This document shows, in pieces, positions 1 to 12,500 of a DNA stretch of 64,000 bases. A model generated the notes under the pieces. That model did not search any database and was not told the DNA's origin. It worked only from the letters and a program-made list of their open reading frames with translations. A program made the translations under genes and the position numbers. The stretch is from Theristus sp. LFF4_11 (Eukaryota > Nematoda > Chromadorea > Monhysterida > Xyalidae). The stretch lies in assembly GCA_030248135.1 (NCBI GenBank), contig JASANC010005327.1, positions 1 to 64,000 on the forward strand, given 5' to 3'. Each line of letters starts with the position of its first letter. The first letter of the stretch is position 1.

Positions 1-3000
1 GTTACAGTGTGTGAGTATAGAGGATCATTATCTTCATTCCACTGTGTCCAGTGTCCAACGTGCACTGTGTTGTTGTGTCTCCAGCACAGCCGGGGTCCCG
101 CCTTGTACAGCTTGCCTCTGCGCACGTGTGTTCAGCGGTCAGCCAGTCGGAGAACAAACGTTGAGCCTCGGTTGGCGAGTGCGATGCGTTGTTCGACGAG
201 ACACGGTAGTGAAGATGATATCGGCACTACATATACGGTATGTGTCTGACTCTGAACAACCAAACAGGAAACCAAACAAGCGCCAATAATAGAACACAAA
301 ACTGCGGTTGGGGCACCTTCGCGCGTCACACGCTCCACTGTGCTCTATTTTTGCGTTTGAGCGCTGCAAAATTAATTGATTTTTCTAGTGTAGTGCAAGT
401 GCGCCATAAAAAATAAACGTATTAGAAGTAACCGATGCAGTTTATGTATTGGATGGTCGCATTGCGAAAATGAGGCTCTGAACACAGTGCAACTTTGGAA
501 TTCGGATTAAAAAAACAAACACGCTTCGACCAGCATGAAGACAGACTCTAAAAAATGTGACAGCATAATGGCATGCCATCCGTGCATTGAAAAGGTTGTG
601 GAACAACTTGAGAGTGTCAGTTGTTGCGGCTTGTGCAAGTGACACAAATGTTCACAAGAAGACCATCCAGAAGGAAAAGAAGTGGTGGGAAACAGGACCT
701 GTTCACTGGAAAGTGTGTGTGAGCGTCAATGATTGTCTTCAAGCGGCAGTATTATTCAAGCACTTCGTTTGAACTGAACACTTTCATTAGCATCATTTTA
801 TCGTCTTCAGAAACAAGAAACTAACAAATTAAAGGCAGATCTACCCGACTTCATTCGGTTACAGGCGTCACTGAGCATGAAAACCAGTGACAACTTGAGA
901 AAATCTCACATAACCCACAAAGTTTGCGTTGTTTTTTTTACAACAGTCATGCATGTAACACTTGAAAAACTCACGTTCTCAAATCGGAAAAGCAAACACT
1001 TTCAAACATACCACACAAATAAATACTCGTTTCGATTTCTAGCAAGAAAAAATGTAAAGCTTCTTAGAAAGCTGGGCAAAAGAAAAAGTTTAGCAGCATG
1101 CGGGTACGTACACACACAGACGGACTTGAAAGGATGCGACGCAAAAAGCGTGTTCTAATGCGAAAGCAACTCTGTGGCAGTTGTGCTGCTGCCATCAGAA
1201 GATACAAGCACACGTGGCATGTCGATCCTTGCCGTCAGTTTGCGACGAGCATAGTCAATCAATTTTTTTAAAACAAAAGCTATAAGCTGTTAGAATCTTT
1301 ATCGGACACAGGAACCTGAGTGCAGCAGAGAGTGATACAGCGTGCATTACAAGAGTGACTGTGATATGCGTGCTCAAATGAAAGCAACTCAAATGTGAAC
1401 GTTTGGCAGTTCTGCATGTTCAAGAGTAAAACACGTGCGTGCACAGATAATTTGAGTTCATGTCCACTTTTATAAAACATTTAAGTTGACAACAACATGC
1501 TTTATACAAAACACGTTATTGTGAAACCGTCACTCTTTCCGTTGCTTCGATCATGAAAAAAAACAATTCCGTGAGTTTGCGTTGGGAAATCGGTAGAACG
1601 TGTGGAACATGGCATAACATGGGACATCGCGTGGCAATGAGATAGAGACTGTAAGATGAGAATCATGGCAGATTGTTTTTTTTTAGATTTTCCCCGGCGG
1701 TCCCGCGATGACCCCGTTGCAAAATCGTTTGCGATTTATTGTCAGTGGCTTGCCTTCACAGCTGAGCCGATGTAACACGATGAAAAACTCAAGCGTTACT
1801 TCGAACACGAACCCAATTGATAAACGAGCGAGAAATGCGAAAACATTACGCTGTGTTGCGTGACATAAAATGTGGGAGAAATTATGTTCCCTTTGTTTGC
1901 GCAAAGAAAAATTCATAATTTTTTCTTGTTTTCATACAAAACAAGAAACGCGTACATAAAATCTTGCATCTAAGCTCATTAAGAGTCAATTATAAACTTG
2001 TTTTTATAAACGCTATACAGGATAAAATGCAGAGTCCAGAAGTTCGTTTTTATGTGAAGTGTACCGTATATAAACTGCAAAAAACGCGCGTAAAAACAGT
2101 TAAAACTCCAATAATTGTGGGACGCACGGCAGTCGGCAACACCCCTTTCACAATAATTTTATACAACGAACTTCAGAATTTGTTAAATTTGAACTTCATT
2201 TGTATGACGTATTGTTTTTTGCTGCAAAAGTTAAGATGGGCATGCAAACTTGAAAGAACTGGACAAAAACTTCAAAGTTCAACAGCAAAAAATACATGAC
2301 GCTGTACAAAACGGGTATTAGTTCTATAGCTTTTCGTTGGTTTGGTATCATTATTGCTCGTTCTTTTCAAATGAGCTTTTCCGCGTTTTCCATTTGCAAT
2401 ATCAGTTGAAATGCAGGGGCCAGAGGACGCATCGAAGCTGCAATGAGCGTGTAAGGCAGAACTAAACAATCGAATACTTTTATAATCTTCTATTCTCCAT
2501 GCGTAAAACTTGAAACTAAAGACTGGAAAACCCAAAAAAAACAAATAAAAAAGACGCTTTCACACAAACTGTGAAACAGCGATTTTCCTGTTTCTATCGA
2601 AAACACCGCTGTCAAAAATGTCATCTTTAAATGCGTGCATACAAAGAAAAGCTGATGGGTTACAACTGATACCGGCGGCAATTTGAAATATTGACAAACC
2701 CGAAGCATATTTGCTTAAAAATAAAGGATAAATGCCTTTTTGCGTAAAATTATCAAAATTAAAAAAAAGCCCGTGGGCGGTGGGCGTGCTCAGTTGTTTT
2801 AGGAATTAAAAAATTGAAAAAAATAAAAATGCCGATTAAAAAAACATTTTTAGCATGCTCTAGTCCAAAACGTCGTTTTGGGCACATTTTTTGGAAAGTT
2901 AAACCATTTTTTGGACATTACCTTGAAAACCGTCAGCAGCGGTTCGAAAATAGTAAAAATTCCAATTTTTTTAAATTAAATTTTTGTGGTCTTTAAAAAT

Positions 3001-3029
3001 TAATTTAAAAATTTAAAAATTAAAGGTCT
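1..3029. other. No recognisable gene; AT-rich anonymous DNA
   Basis: Only short open frames (under about 110 codons) occur on either strand, with no splice-linked conserved protein, RNA gene or clear mobile element seen. The last part (about 2740-3030) becomes A/T-rich and leads into the G-tract array. It could hold 5' or 3' parts of genes whose other exons lie outside the window, but nothing supports that directly. Confidence 0.6.
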
Positions 3030-4448
3030 CTGGTGCTCTGGGGGAGGGGGGTGTACCCCCCACCCCCGCCCACGGTACTGCCGTCGGGTGGGGGGGGGTG
3101 GGGGGCACCGTGCAACCCCCCCTTTAAAACCGGACACCCCCCCCCATCGGACCCCCCTCGAAAATTTGGCCGACACCCCCCACCAGTACCGAAGGCGAAA
3201 GCAAATTTTCGAGGGGGGGGGGTGTCGTCACGTGGGGGGGGGGTGCCGAAAATTTTTCAGTGGGGGGGTGTCAGTCATGGTACAGTGACACCCCCCCAGG
3301 CGTGGGCCATGGGGGGTGCACTATTGTAGAAAATTTTCTGGGGGGGTGCACACCCCCCACCCCACCCATGAGATTTTTTCGTTTAAATTTTGAAGGAAAA
3401 ACGCTAAATTTTGCTGCAAAATCTTTGAAATTACAATGAAGAATGTCAAGTTATCATATATTTAGCTTATATTATGGACTTTAAAGACAAAAAATCATGA
3501 TTTTTGAGCAAAAATTCATGATTTTTGGGTGGTCCGAGAAAATTTTTGGGGGGTGTCACTGTTACTTGTCCATCTAGGGGGGGGGGGGTGGGGGGTGTCT
3601 AGCAAATTTCGAGGGGGGGGTGTGGATTGTCCAGTGGCAGGTTTTTGGGGGTGGGTGTCGCGTGGGACCCCCCCCCCCCCCACCCCCCCCACGCGGTGGT
3701 CCCGGGGGCTCTGGGGGGGGGGGGTGTCCCCCCACCCCCCCTCGTCTTCGGCACTGCCCCCCACACCCCCCATGAAATTTTGTCTGGCGTAGACCCCGCC
3801 CCAAAATTTTCTGCACACCCAAAATTTTTCTTCGAAAATCATGATTTTTTGTCTATAAAGTCCATAATATAAGCTGAATATATGATAATTTGATTGTAAC
3901 ATCTTAATTGTAATTTCCAAGATTTTGCAGCAAAATTTAGCGTTTTTCCTTCAATATTTAAGCGAAAAAATATCATGGGGGGGGTGGAGAATTTTGACCC
4001 CCCCACAGAAAATTTTGAAAAAATGCACCCCCCATGGGACACCCCCCATGGAACCCCCATGGGGGGGGGGGGGTCGGGGACCCCCATGGGGGGTCCCACG
4101 TTACCATAGTTTGGACCCTCCCTCACTTTTTGGCAGTACCGTGAACCCAAAACAATTTTCGAAGGGGGGGTATGGTGCCGTGGGGGGGGGGGTGCCGACT
4201 GCCGACCAAAAAGTGAGGAGGGGGTCCACCTTTTGCATTTTTTCAAAATTTTCTGTGGGGGGGTCCACCTCCCCACAGTACCGTGGGCCCAAAACAATTT
4301 TCGAAGGGGGGTATGGTGCCGTGGGGGGGGGGGGCGCCGACCACAACGTGACGGGGGTCCAACCTATGTTAACGGGGGACCCCCCCCAGGGGGATCCCAT
4401 GGGGGGGGGGTGCATTTTTTCAAAATTTTCTGTGGGGGGGGGGGTCCA
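3030..4448. repeat. G-tract/C-tract repeat array, block 1
   Basis: Runs of 6-20 G and of C alternate on the same strand, separated by short recurring words such as AAAATTTTCGAGG, GGCACCGTGC, CAGTACCGTGGGC and CATGGGGG. Two copies of a conserved module of about 130 bp lie inside, at about 3365-3500 and, in inverted orientation, about 3835-3975. The long open frames on both strands here are Gly/Pro-rich translations of G and C runs and are not genes. Such DNA can form G-quadruplexes and hairpins. The array abuts an inverted-repeat core element at 4449. Confidence 0.85.
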
Positions 4449-5209
4449 CCTAGAGATGTAAGGGTAAAAAAAAAAATTTTTTTTAAATTTTTTTTTTGAA
4501 AAAAAAGTAAAAAAATGAGCATTTTTATTTTATTTTTTTATTAAAAATTTTTGAAATTTTTTCTTTAATGTGCCCTGAAAATGCCGTTTTTGGCATAATT
4601 TTTCGAAAGTTCAACAAAAATTTTCTTTGACTTTACCTTGTCACTTAGTCTTCAACGCTGCAGGTGGTATTCTGGATTGATTTATCGACTGTTTTCAGCC
4701 TTGGTGAGTGATGATCGACTCGCGCATTGAAGTACTTGAGCGTCGCAAAGGCTAGTTCAACAAATTCCTCCGATGTCGCTAAGGTGAGATAGAAGCAGAG
4801 AACTCACATTTACGCATCGTTTTTCAGGATCTCGAAAGGTGGAAATTGCACTGTCTGCCACTGCAAGCGTAACTTCGTTGGTTGCTCGTTGCTGTTTCGC
4901 CTCGTGTCGTCAGCATGATCACACCGGTTTGTTGTGGAACTTGTTTCCATGTTATTTGAGGTGAATTGAGAGGCAAAACACGAGACGTGATGTCGTCGGT
5001 GGGAAAATGGGGTCGCCGAAACCAAGTCTGAAATTTTCACCCTCCTCCCATATGAGTGGGGGTCATATGGTAAGTCGGTGGCTCCTCAGATAGTGATATT
5101 CGGACTCCCTGAAAAATTCTGAACAACTTTCATTTAAAAAAAAAATTAAAAAAAAAATTTTTTTTAAAGAAAAAAAAATAGAAAAATTTTTTTTCTTGAC
5201 ATCTCTAGG
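4449..5209 (-). mobile_element. AT-rich inverted-repeat element X, copy 1
   Basis: Bounded by inverted ends: CCTAGAGATGTA on the left and the complement ending ACATCTCTAGG on the right. Inside each end come long A/T runs, then about 400 bp of ordinary sequence. It contains a 76-codon open frame (4810-5040, minus) that recurs with an identical predicted translation in copy 2 at 40431-40661 on the plus strand. No transposase is visible, so this looks non-autonomous. Whether the 76-codon frame is expressed is unknown. It is not recognised, and identity between recent copies alone would keep it open. Confidence 0.7.
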
Positions 5210-6190
5210 TCCACCCCCCCACCCCCCATGATAATTTTTCGCTTAAATTTTGAAGGAAAAACGCTAAATTTTGCTGCAAAATCGTTGAAATTACAATGAA
5301 GATGGTCAAGTTATCATATATTCAGCTTATATTATGGACTTTATAGACAAAAAATCATGATTTTCGAAAAAAATTTTAGGGTGTACGGAAAATTTTGGGG
5401 GGGGGTCTCCGCCAGACAAAATTTCATGGGGGGTGTGGGGGGGGGGGGGGGGGTGTCGGCCAAATTTTCGAGGGGGGTGCCCGGTTTTAGGGGGGGGGGG
5501 GTGGCACGGTGCCCCCCCCCCCCCCCCACCCGACTGGTGCTCTGGGGGGGGTGTACCCCCCCCCCCCCCCCCCCTCGCCCACGGTACTGCGGGCCCCCCA
5601 CCGCCCCCCATGATAATTTTTCGCTTAAATTTTGAAGGAAAAACGCTAAATTTTGCTGCAAAATCGTTGAAATTACAATGAAGATGGTCAAGTTATCATA
5701 TATTCAGCTTATATTATGGACTTTATAGACAAAAAATCATGATTTTCGAAAAAAATTTTGGGGTGTACGGAAAATTTTGGGGGGGGGGTCTCCTCCAGAC
5801 AAAATTTCATGGGGGGTGTGGTGGGGGGGGTGTCGGCCAAATTGTCGAGGGGGGGGTCCGATGGGGGGGGGTGCCCGGTTTTAGGGGGGGGTGGCACGGT
5901 GCCCCCCCCCCACCCCCCCCACCCGACGGGCTCTGGTGCTCTGGGGGGGGGGTGTAGGTCCCCCCCCCCCCCCGCCCCCACCCCCCCCTCGCCCACGGTA
6001 CTGCGGGCCCCCCACCGCCCCCATGATAATTTTTCGCTCAAATTTTGAAGGAAAAACGCTAAATTTTGCTGCAAAATCGTTGAAATTACAATGAAGATGG
6101 TCAAGTTATCATATATTCAGCTTATATTATGGACTTTATAGACAAAAAATCATGATTTTCGAAAAAAATTTTGGGGTGTACGGAAAATTT
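5210..6190. repeat. G-tract array block 2 with three tandem 130-bp modules
   Basis: Three direct copies of the conserved module begin near 5225, 5607 and 6020, spaced roughly 380-410 bp apart. G/C-run spacers separate them, carrying the words GGTGTCGGCCAAAT, GGCACGGTGCC and CTCTGGTGCTCTGG. The module contains TTTGCTGCAAAATC and TTATATTATGGACTTTA. Copies differ mainly in the lengths of the G and C runs, which suggests slippage or unequal exchange. Confidence 0.85.
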
Positions 6191-6480
6191 TGCCTGGCGC
6201 TTCTTTTTTAAAACGCACGCGCACGTGGCATCGGCATGCTCATGCTCATGATCCACTAGCGCGCGTGCACACGCTCCGGCCCCAACAAAAACTTGTTCAA
6301 AACGCAATTGTTCTGACATCTACCTGCTTGAAAAGGCTTGGCTTAGGTTAGGATTAGGTTAGGAATAGGTTTGGCTCAGGATAAGGCTTTAGGATTAAGA
6401 TTTGAATCAAGTCCGTTTTAGTAATGTCCTACAACGCGCGTGTTTTACCTGAAGCGGATTTTAGAAAAGAAGGGCAGCCA
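6191..6480. repeat. Dispersed repeat segment with TTAGG-like words
   Basis: The segment includes CATGCTCATGCTCATGATCC and AACGCAATTGTTCTGACATC, then a degenerate run of GGCTTAGG, TTAGGATTAGG and TTAGGAATAGG words at about 6335-6400. The same segment recurs in the same orientation at about 41190-41430, so it is a dispersed or duplicated repeat. The TTAGG-like words resemble telomere repeats of some animals but are short and irregular. No gene is seen. Confidence 0.6.
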
Positions 6481-6765
6481 AAATTTTGGGGGGGGGTCTC
6501 CGCCAGACAATTTTTCGTGGGGGGGGTGGGGGGGTGTCGGCCAACTTTTCGAGGGGGGGTCCGATGGGGGGGGGGTGCCCGGTTTTTTGGGGGGGGGGGG
6601 TGGCACGGTGCCCCCCCCCACCCCCCCCCCCACCCGACGGTCTCTGGTGCTCTGGGGGGTGTACCCCCCCCCCCTCGCCCACGGTACTGCTTTTTGGTCG
6701 GCACCCCCCCCCCACGGCACCAAACCCCCCCCGACGAAAATTTTTTTTGGGCCCACGGTACTGGT
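6481..6765. repeat. G-tract/C-tract repeat array, block 3
   Basis: Same vocabulary as the other blocks (GGTGTCGGCCAA, GGCACGGTGCC, TCTGGTGCTCTGG, CCCACGGTACTG). No 130-bp module lies inside this short block. It is followed directly by the degraded core element Y copy 1. Confidence 0.8.
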
Positions 6766-7612
6766 CTGAGCTGTTCGTTTGCAACGTTTGCAAGCGTTGC
6801 GTTGTCTGGTTGCTGTTTCGTGTACTGCCGTCGCGACACATCATCAGAATTAATCGAATTTCAAGCCGGTATGTGTATTTTCACTTGGGCTGGGGACAAT
6901 TAGTGACGTTATGTGGGTCAAAACACAAGAGGAGGCATGGTAACGGTCATAGTTGTTCCAGAGCCGAGGGGTTGGGGGGGGGGGGAAAAAAGATGGGGGA
7001 AAAAATTTTGAAAGAAAGATAGAGCTGGAAATTTTTTGGGGGGGGGGGGGGGGGGGGGGGGGCCATGTGACTTTGGGGGGGGGGGTGGTCAAAATTTTGA
7101 AATTTGATAGATAGATAGCTAAAACGCTAAAAAAGCTATAAAACAGCAAAATAATGCTAAAAATACACTAAAAATCAAGTATAAACGCGTATTTTACCTA
7201 AAATTAGCGAAATTTTCAAGAATTACGAGCAAAAATTGTCAATTTTGGTCAAAAATGGACTTATTTCATGTCTTCGAAGACAAAATTGTTCAGATAGATA
7301 GCTGGCTGAGAAAATTTTTTGGATAGATAATAGCTGAGCGGAAAAAACTTGTCTGATAGAGATAGATTCGAATTTTTTTTTGGGGGGGGGCCGGCCCCCC
7401 CCAGGCCCCCCCCCCTAGAACAACTATGGTAACGGTTTGGAAAAGGGGTAAATGAGGTCACCCAAACAAAATCTGGAAAGTTCCGCTATACGGGAGTCAT
7501 TCGGGAAGCGATTGCACATCAAATGTGGTTCTTCGAACTCCCTGGTTAATTTAGCTCAACTTTGATTTTTGAAATTAAAAAAGACGATTTTTGTTTTTTT
7601 TAACAACCCTAG
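6766..7612 (-). mobile_element. AT-rich core element Y, copy 1, interrupted
   Basis: The right end matches the Y family end, TTTAACAACCCTAG, and the interior is the reverse complement of the element at 38677-39382. It is split by an insert of about 450 bp (near 6960-7415) with G and C runs, GATA microsatellite tracts (near 7100 and 7290-7370) and inverted flanking words (GGTAACGGTCATAGTTGTTC against GAACAACTATGGTAACGG). The left inverted end is missing. The start of the next gene lies 77 bp downstream. Confidence 0.6.
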
Positions 7613-7688
7613 TGTACAGTGTACACCCTCGCTCCCCTTCGGTACTGGAAGAGGAAGACTGTTTTTTTTAATTTTCAAGAACGTTTCG

Positions 7689-9550
7689 ATGAGCGACAAT
7701 CAAACGGCGACAGTTGACCGCTTAACGGCAGCATGCGAGTCACTCACTGTGAGCGAACGGGCATGTCAAGCTCAAGCAACGGCCGCGATGAACAAAAAAC
7801 TTGGCCCAGTCAAAGACGACCTTGAGGCTCGCCACGAAGTTTGGGGCGGGCGAACAAGCCCGGCAAAACGCACAAGCGCGCGAGCTGATCAGGCGTATTA
7901 CCGGCCGCCACGACGACTTCGACAACAGCAAAATGACGACGACATCGCAGCATACCAAAGTGGGTCTGTGCGTGTATCAAAGGGTGACTCAAGGCGTTCA
8001 GATTCCAACAACAGACATTTGGATGGCACTACCAGCAAGGTGGATTGTGGCAATAAATGGGAGACGGCTGCGAGTTCGGTGAGCAGTGCGCTGAAAGAAG
8101 TGACGGACATGATTTGGCAGAACACCAGCTACAACCAAGTGCAGCTGAAAACAACGTCGGAGATTGGTGAGTGCACGCTTGTTAACAAGCAAAAACATGA
8201 TTCTTGTGGTTTCATACGTAAAAACATGTTTCTATGTCGCAAGAAGTGGTCTTTTATGTCGCATATATAACGTCACAGGCGTTTATTTCTGGTTTTTGTT
8301 GCAGTCGCCGACATTTTGTCACTGACTGCGAACTTGCAAGGCGATGAGTCTGTCTGGACGTTTTTGGTGCAAGATAATTTGTTAAAATGCTCAATGCTGC
8401 GTGGGCAATTGGCCAGCGAAATTGTGGTTGGAACTTGTTTAGCTTTAATTGGTAAGTCATCTTTGTGTTTCCAACCTTGTTCATTCGTTTTATTTAAAAA
8501 CAAATCTTGTATTTTCAGAATCGTTTGAGTTCCAGCGTGCGTTTTCCGAAGCGTTAGTGACGCATATCAACACAGCTATTTACGAATCGGTATGTTTCGT
8601 CACGTAAAATGCTTGAATCCGTAGCATTTTGTTTAAAGAATGGTGACCAGACCAACGACACATTAATTGATGGCACTCAAACAAACCAACGTACAGACAT
8701 GGTTGTTATTACTTTGATGGGACGAGATTGAAGATTGAAATACAGCAGTTCTGTCAATTTTCAGCCCGATTTCCCATGTGAAAAACGCGCCATGCAGCAA
8801 GCGACCAATGTGAGTCAGTTGATGGGCAAACTGCTGGTGGCGGACTGGCCAAGGCACTACGCAACGTGTGACGTCGATCGCAATCAGTGTCTGCATACGA
8901 TCGTGTCAACGCTGGAACAGTGGCTGATCACCGTTGAGACAAATGTTGGTGCTTTGTGTCGGAGTCTGTTTTGCAACTGCATTTCCATTGTCATGCCCCA
9001 TGTGCTAGCAGCATACGTGCTTGTCTTCTCCGAGTATCATCATCTCGGTTTTTCCAGTAACTATTCAATGTGTGTGTGTTTTCACAAATAGATGTGGTTT
9101 GCCCATGTGCAAACGTTGAGCAGCCAAAACCATTCAAAACAGAACGACGCCGCTGTTGTTCATTGCAGGTCAGCAGCGCAAGCACGTGCGAGTTTGTGGA
9201 CGGTCTGTGTCAGTGCGTGCTGTCGCTCGTGAACGCCGCCGGTCGCGAGCTGTGGCTTCGTTGGCCTGAGCTGGTTGACCGAATATGGGCCGCCGTTCAG
9301 TCGGCACTTTGCGCTGATGCGTCGTTGATCACCAGGTGCATTGCGCTGTTGCGTGTAACCGAGTTTTTTTTTAAATATTTGATCTGCATCACGCAGAGCA
9401 CCTGTTTTTTCTTCCGACAGTCATAAATTCCATGCCAATCGAAACTTGAAACAATGGATTTGCAAACACGATCAAACGGAGAAGAGGCTGCAGATGCACG
9501 TGCAGGGCCTGTACGTGAATGAATCAACAGGCACTGCGTTGCTAGATTGA
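7689..9550 (+). CDS. Unrecognised six-exon protein, possible MIF4G-like helical domain
   Basis: Exons 7689-8166, 8305-8451, 8519-8589, 8765-8944, 9169-9335 and 9421-9550 join in frame through GT-AG introns to give 390 residues. The first about 150 residues are polar and low-complexity (Arg/Gln/Asp/Ser). The rest is helical, with segments such as VWTFLVQDNLLKCSML, QLASEIVVGTCLALI and NVSQLMGKLL. That pattern, and hydrophobic helices in pairs, recalls MIF4G-type translation factors, but I cannot assign the family. The start is the first in-frame ATG after the repeat array. The stop lies only 42 bp before the first ATG of the METTL6 model, so the two may share transcription. The gene exists with good support; its function is not known. 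Confidence 0.65.
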
Positions 9551-9592
9551 TGGCTGCAGTCAAGATGCGCGAATGAAACGAATGCATGCCCC

Positions 9593-12500
9593 ATGCGCCA
9601 TTGCCGTATGTACACGCTCACTTTCAGCAAAACGAAACGCCGACTCCTGCATTTGTTCGTGCAACTAAGTGAATGGCCGAAAGTTGGCCAACAGCAGAAA
9701 CATCGACAACAATGTGAACGCTGCGACGCGGCCGTGCAGACGGTTGAAACTGCACATCACTCGGCTGCAAGCGCAAGCCGGTTGCATGATGTCAGTGAGC
9801 GCACACACATTTTGAAAACATATTTGTTTTGTCACGGTTATTCATTTTTGAACAGACTGCGGCAACAGAATCTCAATCAGACCACCCTGAACTGTCGCAG
9901 CCGCAAGCCACCTCAAGCGGTACCTTGTCAGCTGCTGAAATCGGTCGTTTGAAGGCGGATCAGAACGTTCTGAGCGATTTCAAGCGCGAGAAACTGGAAC
10001 GCGAGGCGCAACGAAACTGGGATTTGTTCTATAAACGAAATCAGACAAACTTTTTCAAGGATCGACATTGGACTCGCCGCGAATTTGAAGATATGTGTCC
10101 CGATATTGAATTCCAGGTTGGTTTATTTGCTTCAAACGTTTTTTCTATCGAGTTTTTACCGGCAAAAGTATGATCAGTGATGCAACACGTTGATTGATTA
10201 TATCAGTGCAGGTAGTCATCTCAGTGTATCGACTGTGTTGCTATTTGTTTCATTTTCAGCAAGCTCACGTGTTGCTGGAAGCCGGTTGTGGCGTTGGCAA
10301 CTTTTTGTTTCCATTCTTGGACGATTTTCCAACATGGACAGTTCACGCTTGTGATTTTTCACCTCGTGCCGTTGAATTTGTTCGGGTATTGGCGTTGTGT
10401 CATTTTGTTTTCTTCGATTTTGTATCTGTTTTCGTATGCAGCATGCTAATTTGACCACTTCATTTTGGAATGTCCAAATCACCATGCAAACCGTCTCAAA
10501 TTTGTTGATTGTGAATCGCAGCAGCAAGCATCATTTTGTCATTAGTTCCGCCTTTTCAGTCGCACCATTCCTTCGACGAGACGCGCTGCAATTTGTTCGA
10601 ATGCGATCTCACACTGGCGGACGGGCAGCGTTCGTTGGCTGAGAACGTGCCTGCCAACTCCGTTGATCTTGCTTCACTCGTGTTCGTTCTGTCCAGCATC
10701 ACTCCCGACAAAATGACCTTGGTGCTAGAGCACATATTTCGGGTGAGCTTTTTCAAATTAGTCACCAGACTTTCTTGTCCAAATGAACGTTTTGATGTAT
10801 TTGGCACCGGTCCTTTCAAACACCCAAAGTGATTCAAAACTCAAAAGTCTGCGACATAAAAATTGAAAAACGTTTTTCCCGTTTTTTTTTGTCGAACACA
10901 GATTTTGAAACCTGGTGGCTGTGTGATGCTCCGTGACTACGGCTTACACGACCATGCTCAACTTCGTTTTTCGAGCGGCCATAAGATCTCAGATCGGTTT
11001 TACGTACGACAGGACGGGACACGCGCGTACTACTTTTCCGAGGGTTCGTTTTGTCAGTGTTTGTTTAGATTTTTTGGGGTGCTGGTGACGTGGAGAGAGG
11101 GCAAGAGGAAGTAGGCAGTGCGCAAGTTTGGGGCCAATTCTGCGATGCTGAAAGTAATTTCTTGCGTTGAGTAAGGCAGGGGGTAAAAGTGATAATGATA
11201 GTGACCGTGCTTTTAACACGGGGCTCTTGAAGATCTTAAGAGACCGTCCGGAATTAGGAGGAACATTTTGGTAATACTCTGCCCTTAGCCGAAAATCGAT
11301 TTCGTTCAAATTTGGTATGGAGGTACCCTTAGGTCCAACTAAGAAAAAACCGGCCCGCTTTTGGAATGAGACCCTTGTGGTGTGGCGCTACAGGTCTCCA
11401 AAGTAGGGTATTTCGTCAAAAAACGTCATTTTTGGCGTTTTGAAAAAAAGGTCTTTTAATGCAACACAGAAGCGTTATCGAATATTGGTGTTAATATGAA
11501 AAATGTAGTATTTTGCAAGGGCTTTCATGTGCTGCATTTAGTTTTTCAAAAAACATGAACTTTTATTTTGGTATAAACAAAAAACCTAAAAAATAAATTT
11601 TAAAAGTTTTACTTTTTGGCTTTATTACGTCGGCGCTTAGCCCGACCCAAAAATTCTCTCCGCTATCTTTTTCGCAATAAAAAATTGGTTTAGAAAACGT
11701 TTTAACGAGATGCAAACCGTTCACTCTTTTGAGGTTTTTTTTCGTTGCAAGGTTGGTTGAGAATTTTTTTTTGCTAGTATAAGCTTTTATTGCTTTATTA
11801 AGTTTATCTAAAAACGTTTTAACCAATGTGATCTGTGCCATATATACGTAGTTTTGAACGCTCTTTCACGTGGTTCACTTTAATTTAAAAAATAGTAAAC
11901 TATATGTTCGGTGCAAACACAAAATTGCTTCAAACCCCAGAATTTTTGGTGTACCATGAAGAAGTTCATGGTTTCTGCAGTCACAACGTTTTTACTTATC
12001 GTAGTTTTCTTTGCACCATCATTTTCATTGTAAAAAACTGGTCTAGAAAACATTTTAGCAAGATGCAAACCGTTCCCATTTTTGTTTTTTTTTCGTTACA
12101 ATCTTGGTTGACAAATTTTTATTTTTGCTAGTTAAGCTTTTATTGGTTCATAAAGTTCATTTAAAAACGTTTTAACCAATGTGATCTGTTCCATACATAC
12201 GTAATTTTGAACGCTCTTTCCCGTGGTTAAAATTGTTTTAATAAATTTTAAACTATGTGTTTGGTGCAAACACAAAAATGTGTCAAATCCAAGACCTTTT
12301 GGTGTAAATGAAGAAGTTCATGGTTGCTGCAGTCAAAACGTTTTACCTTATCGTTTTTTCTTTACACCATCGTTTTCACGGTAAAAAACTGGTCTAGAAA
12401 ACATTTTAACAAGATGCAAACCGTTCCGTTTTTTTAGGTTTTTCGTTACAAGGTTGGTTGAGAACTCTTGATTTTTCCTAGCATAAGCTTTTATTGCTTC

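Noticed and set aside
3033..4499. Many long overlapping open frames (up to about 178 codons) on both strands in the G-tract arrays
   Set aside because: They are Gly/Pro/His translations of G and C runs. Stop codons are rare in such DNA, all frames are open together, and none continues into ordinary protein sequence.
3030..6190. Regularly spaced repeats resembling a CRISPR array
   Set aside because: This is a eukaryotic genome. The units are about 380-410 bp with G/C-run spacers and no cas genes, so a CRISPR array is not plausible.
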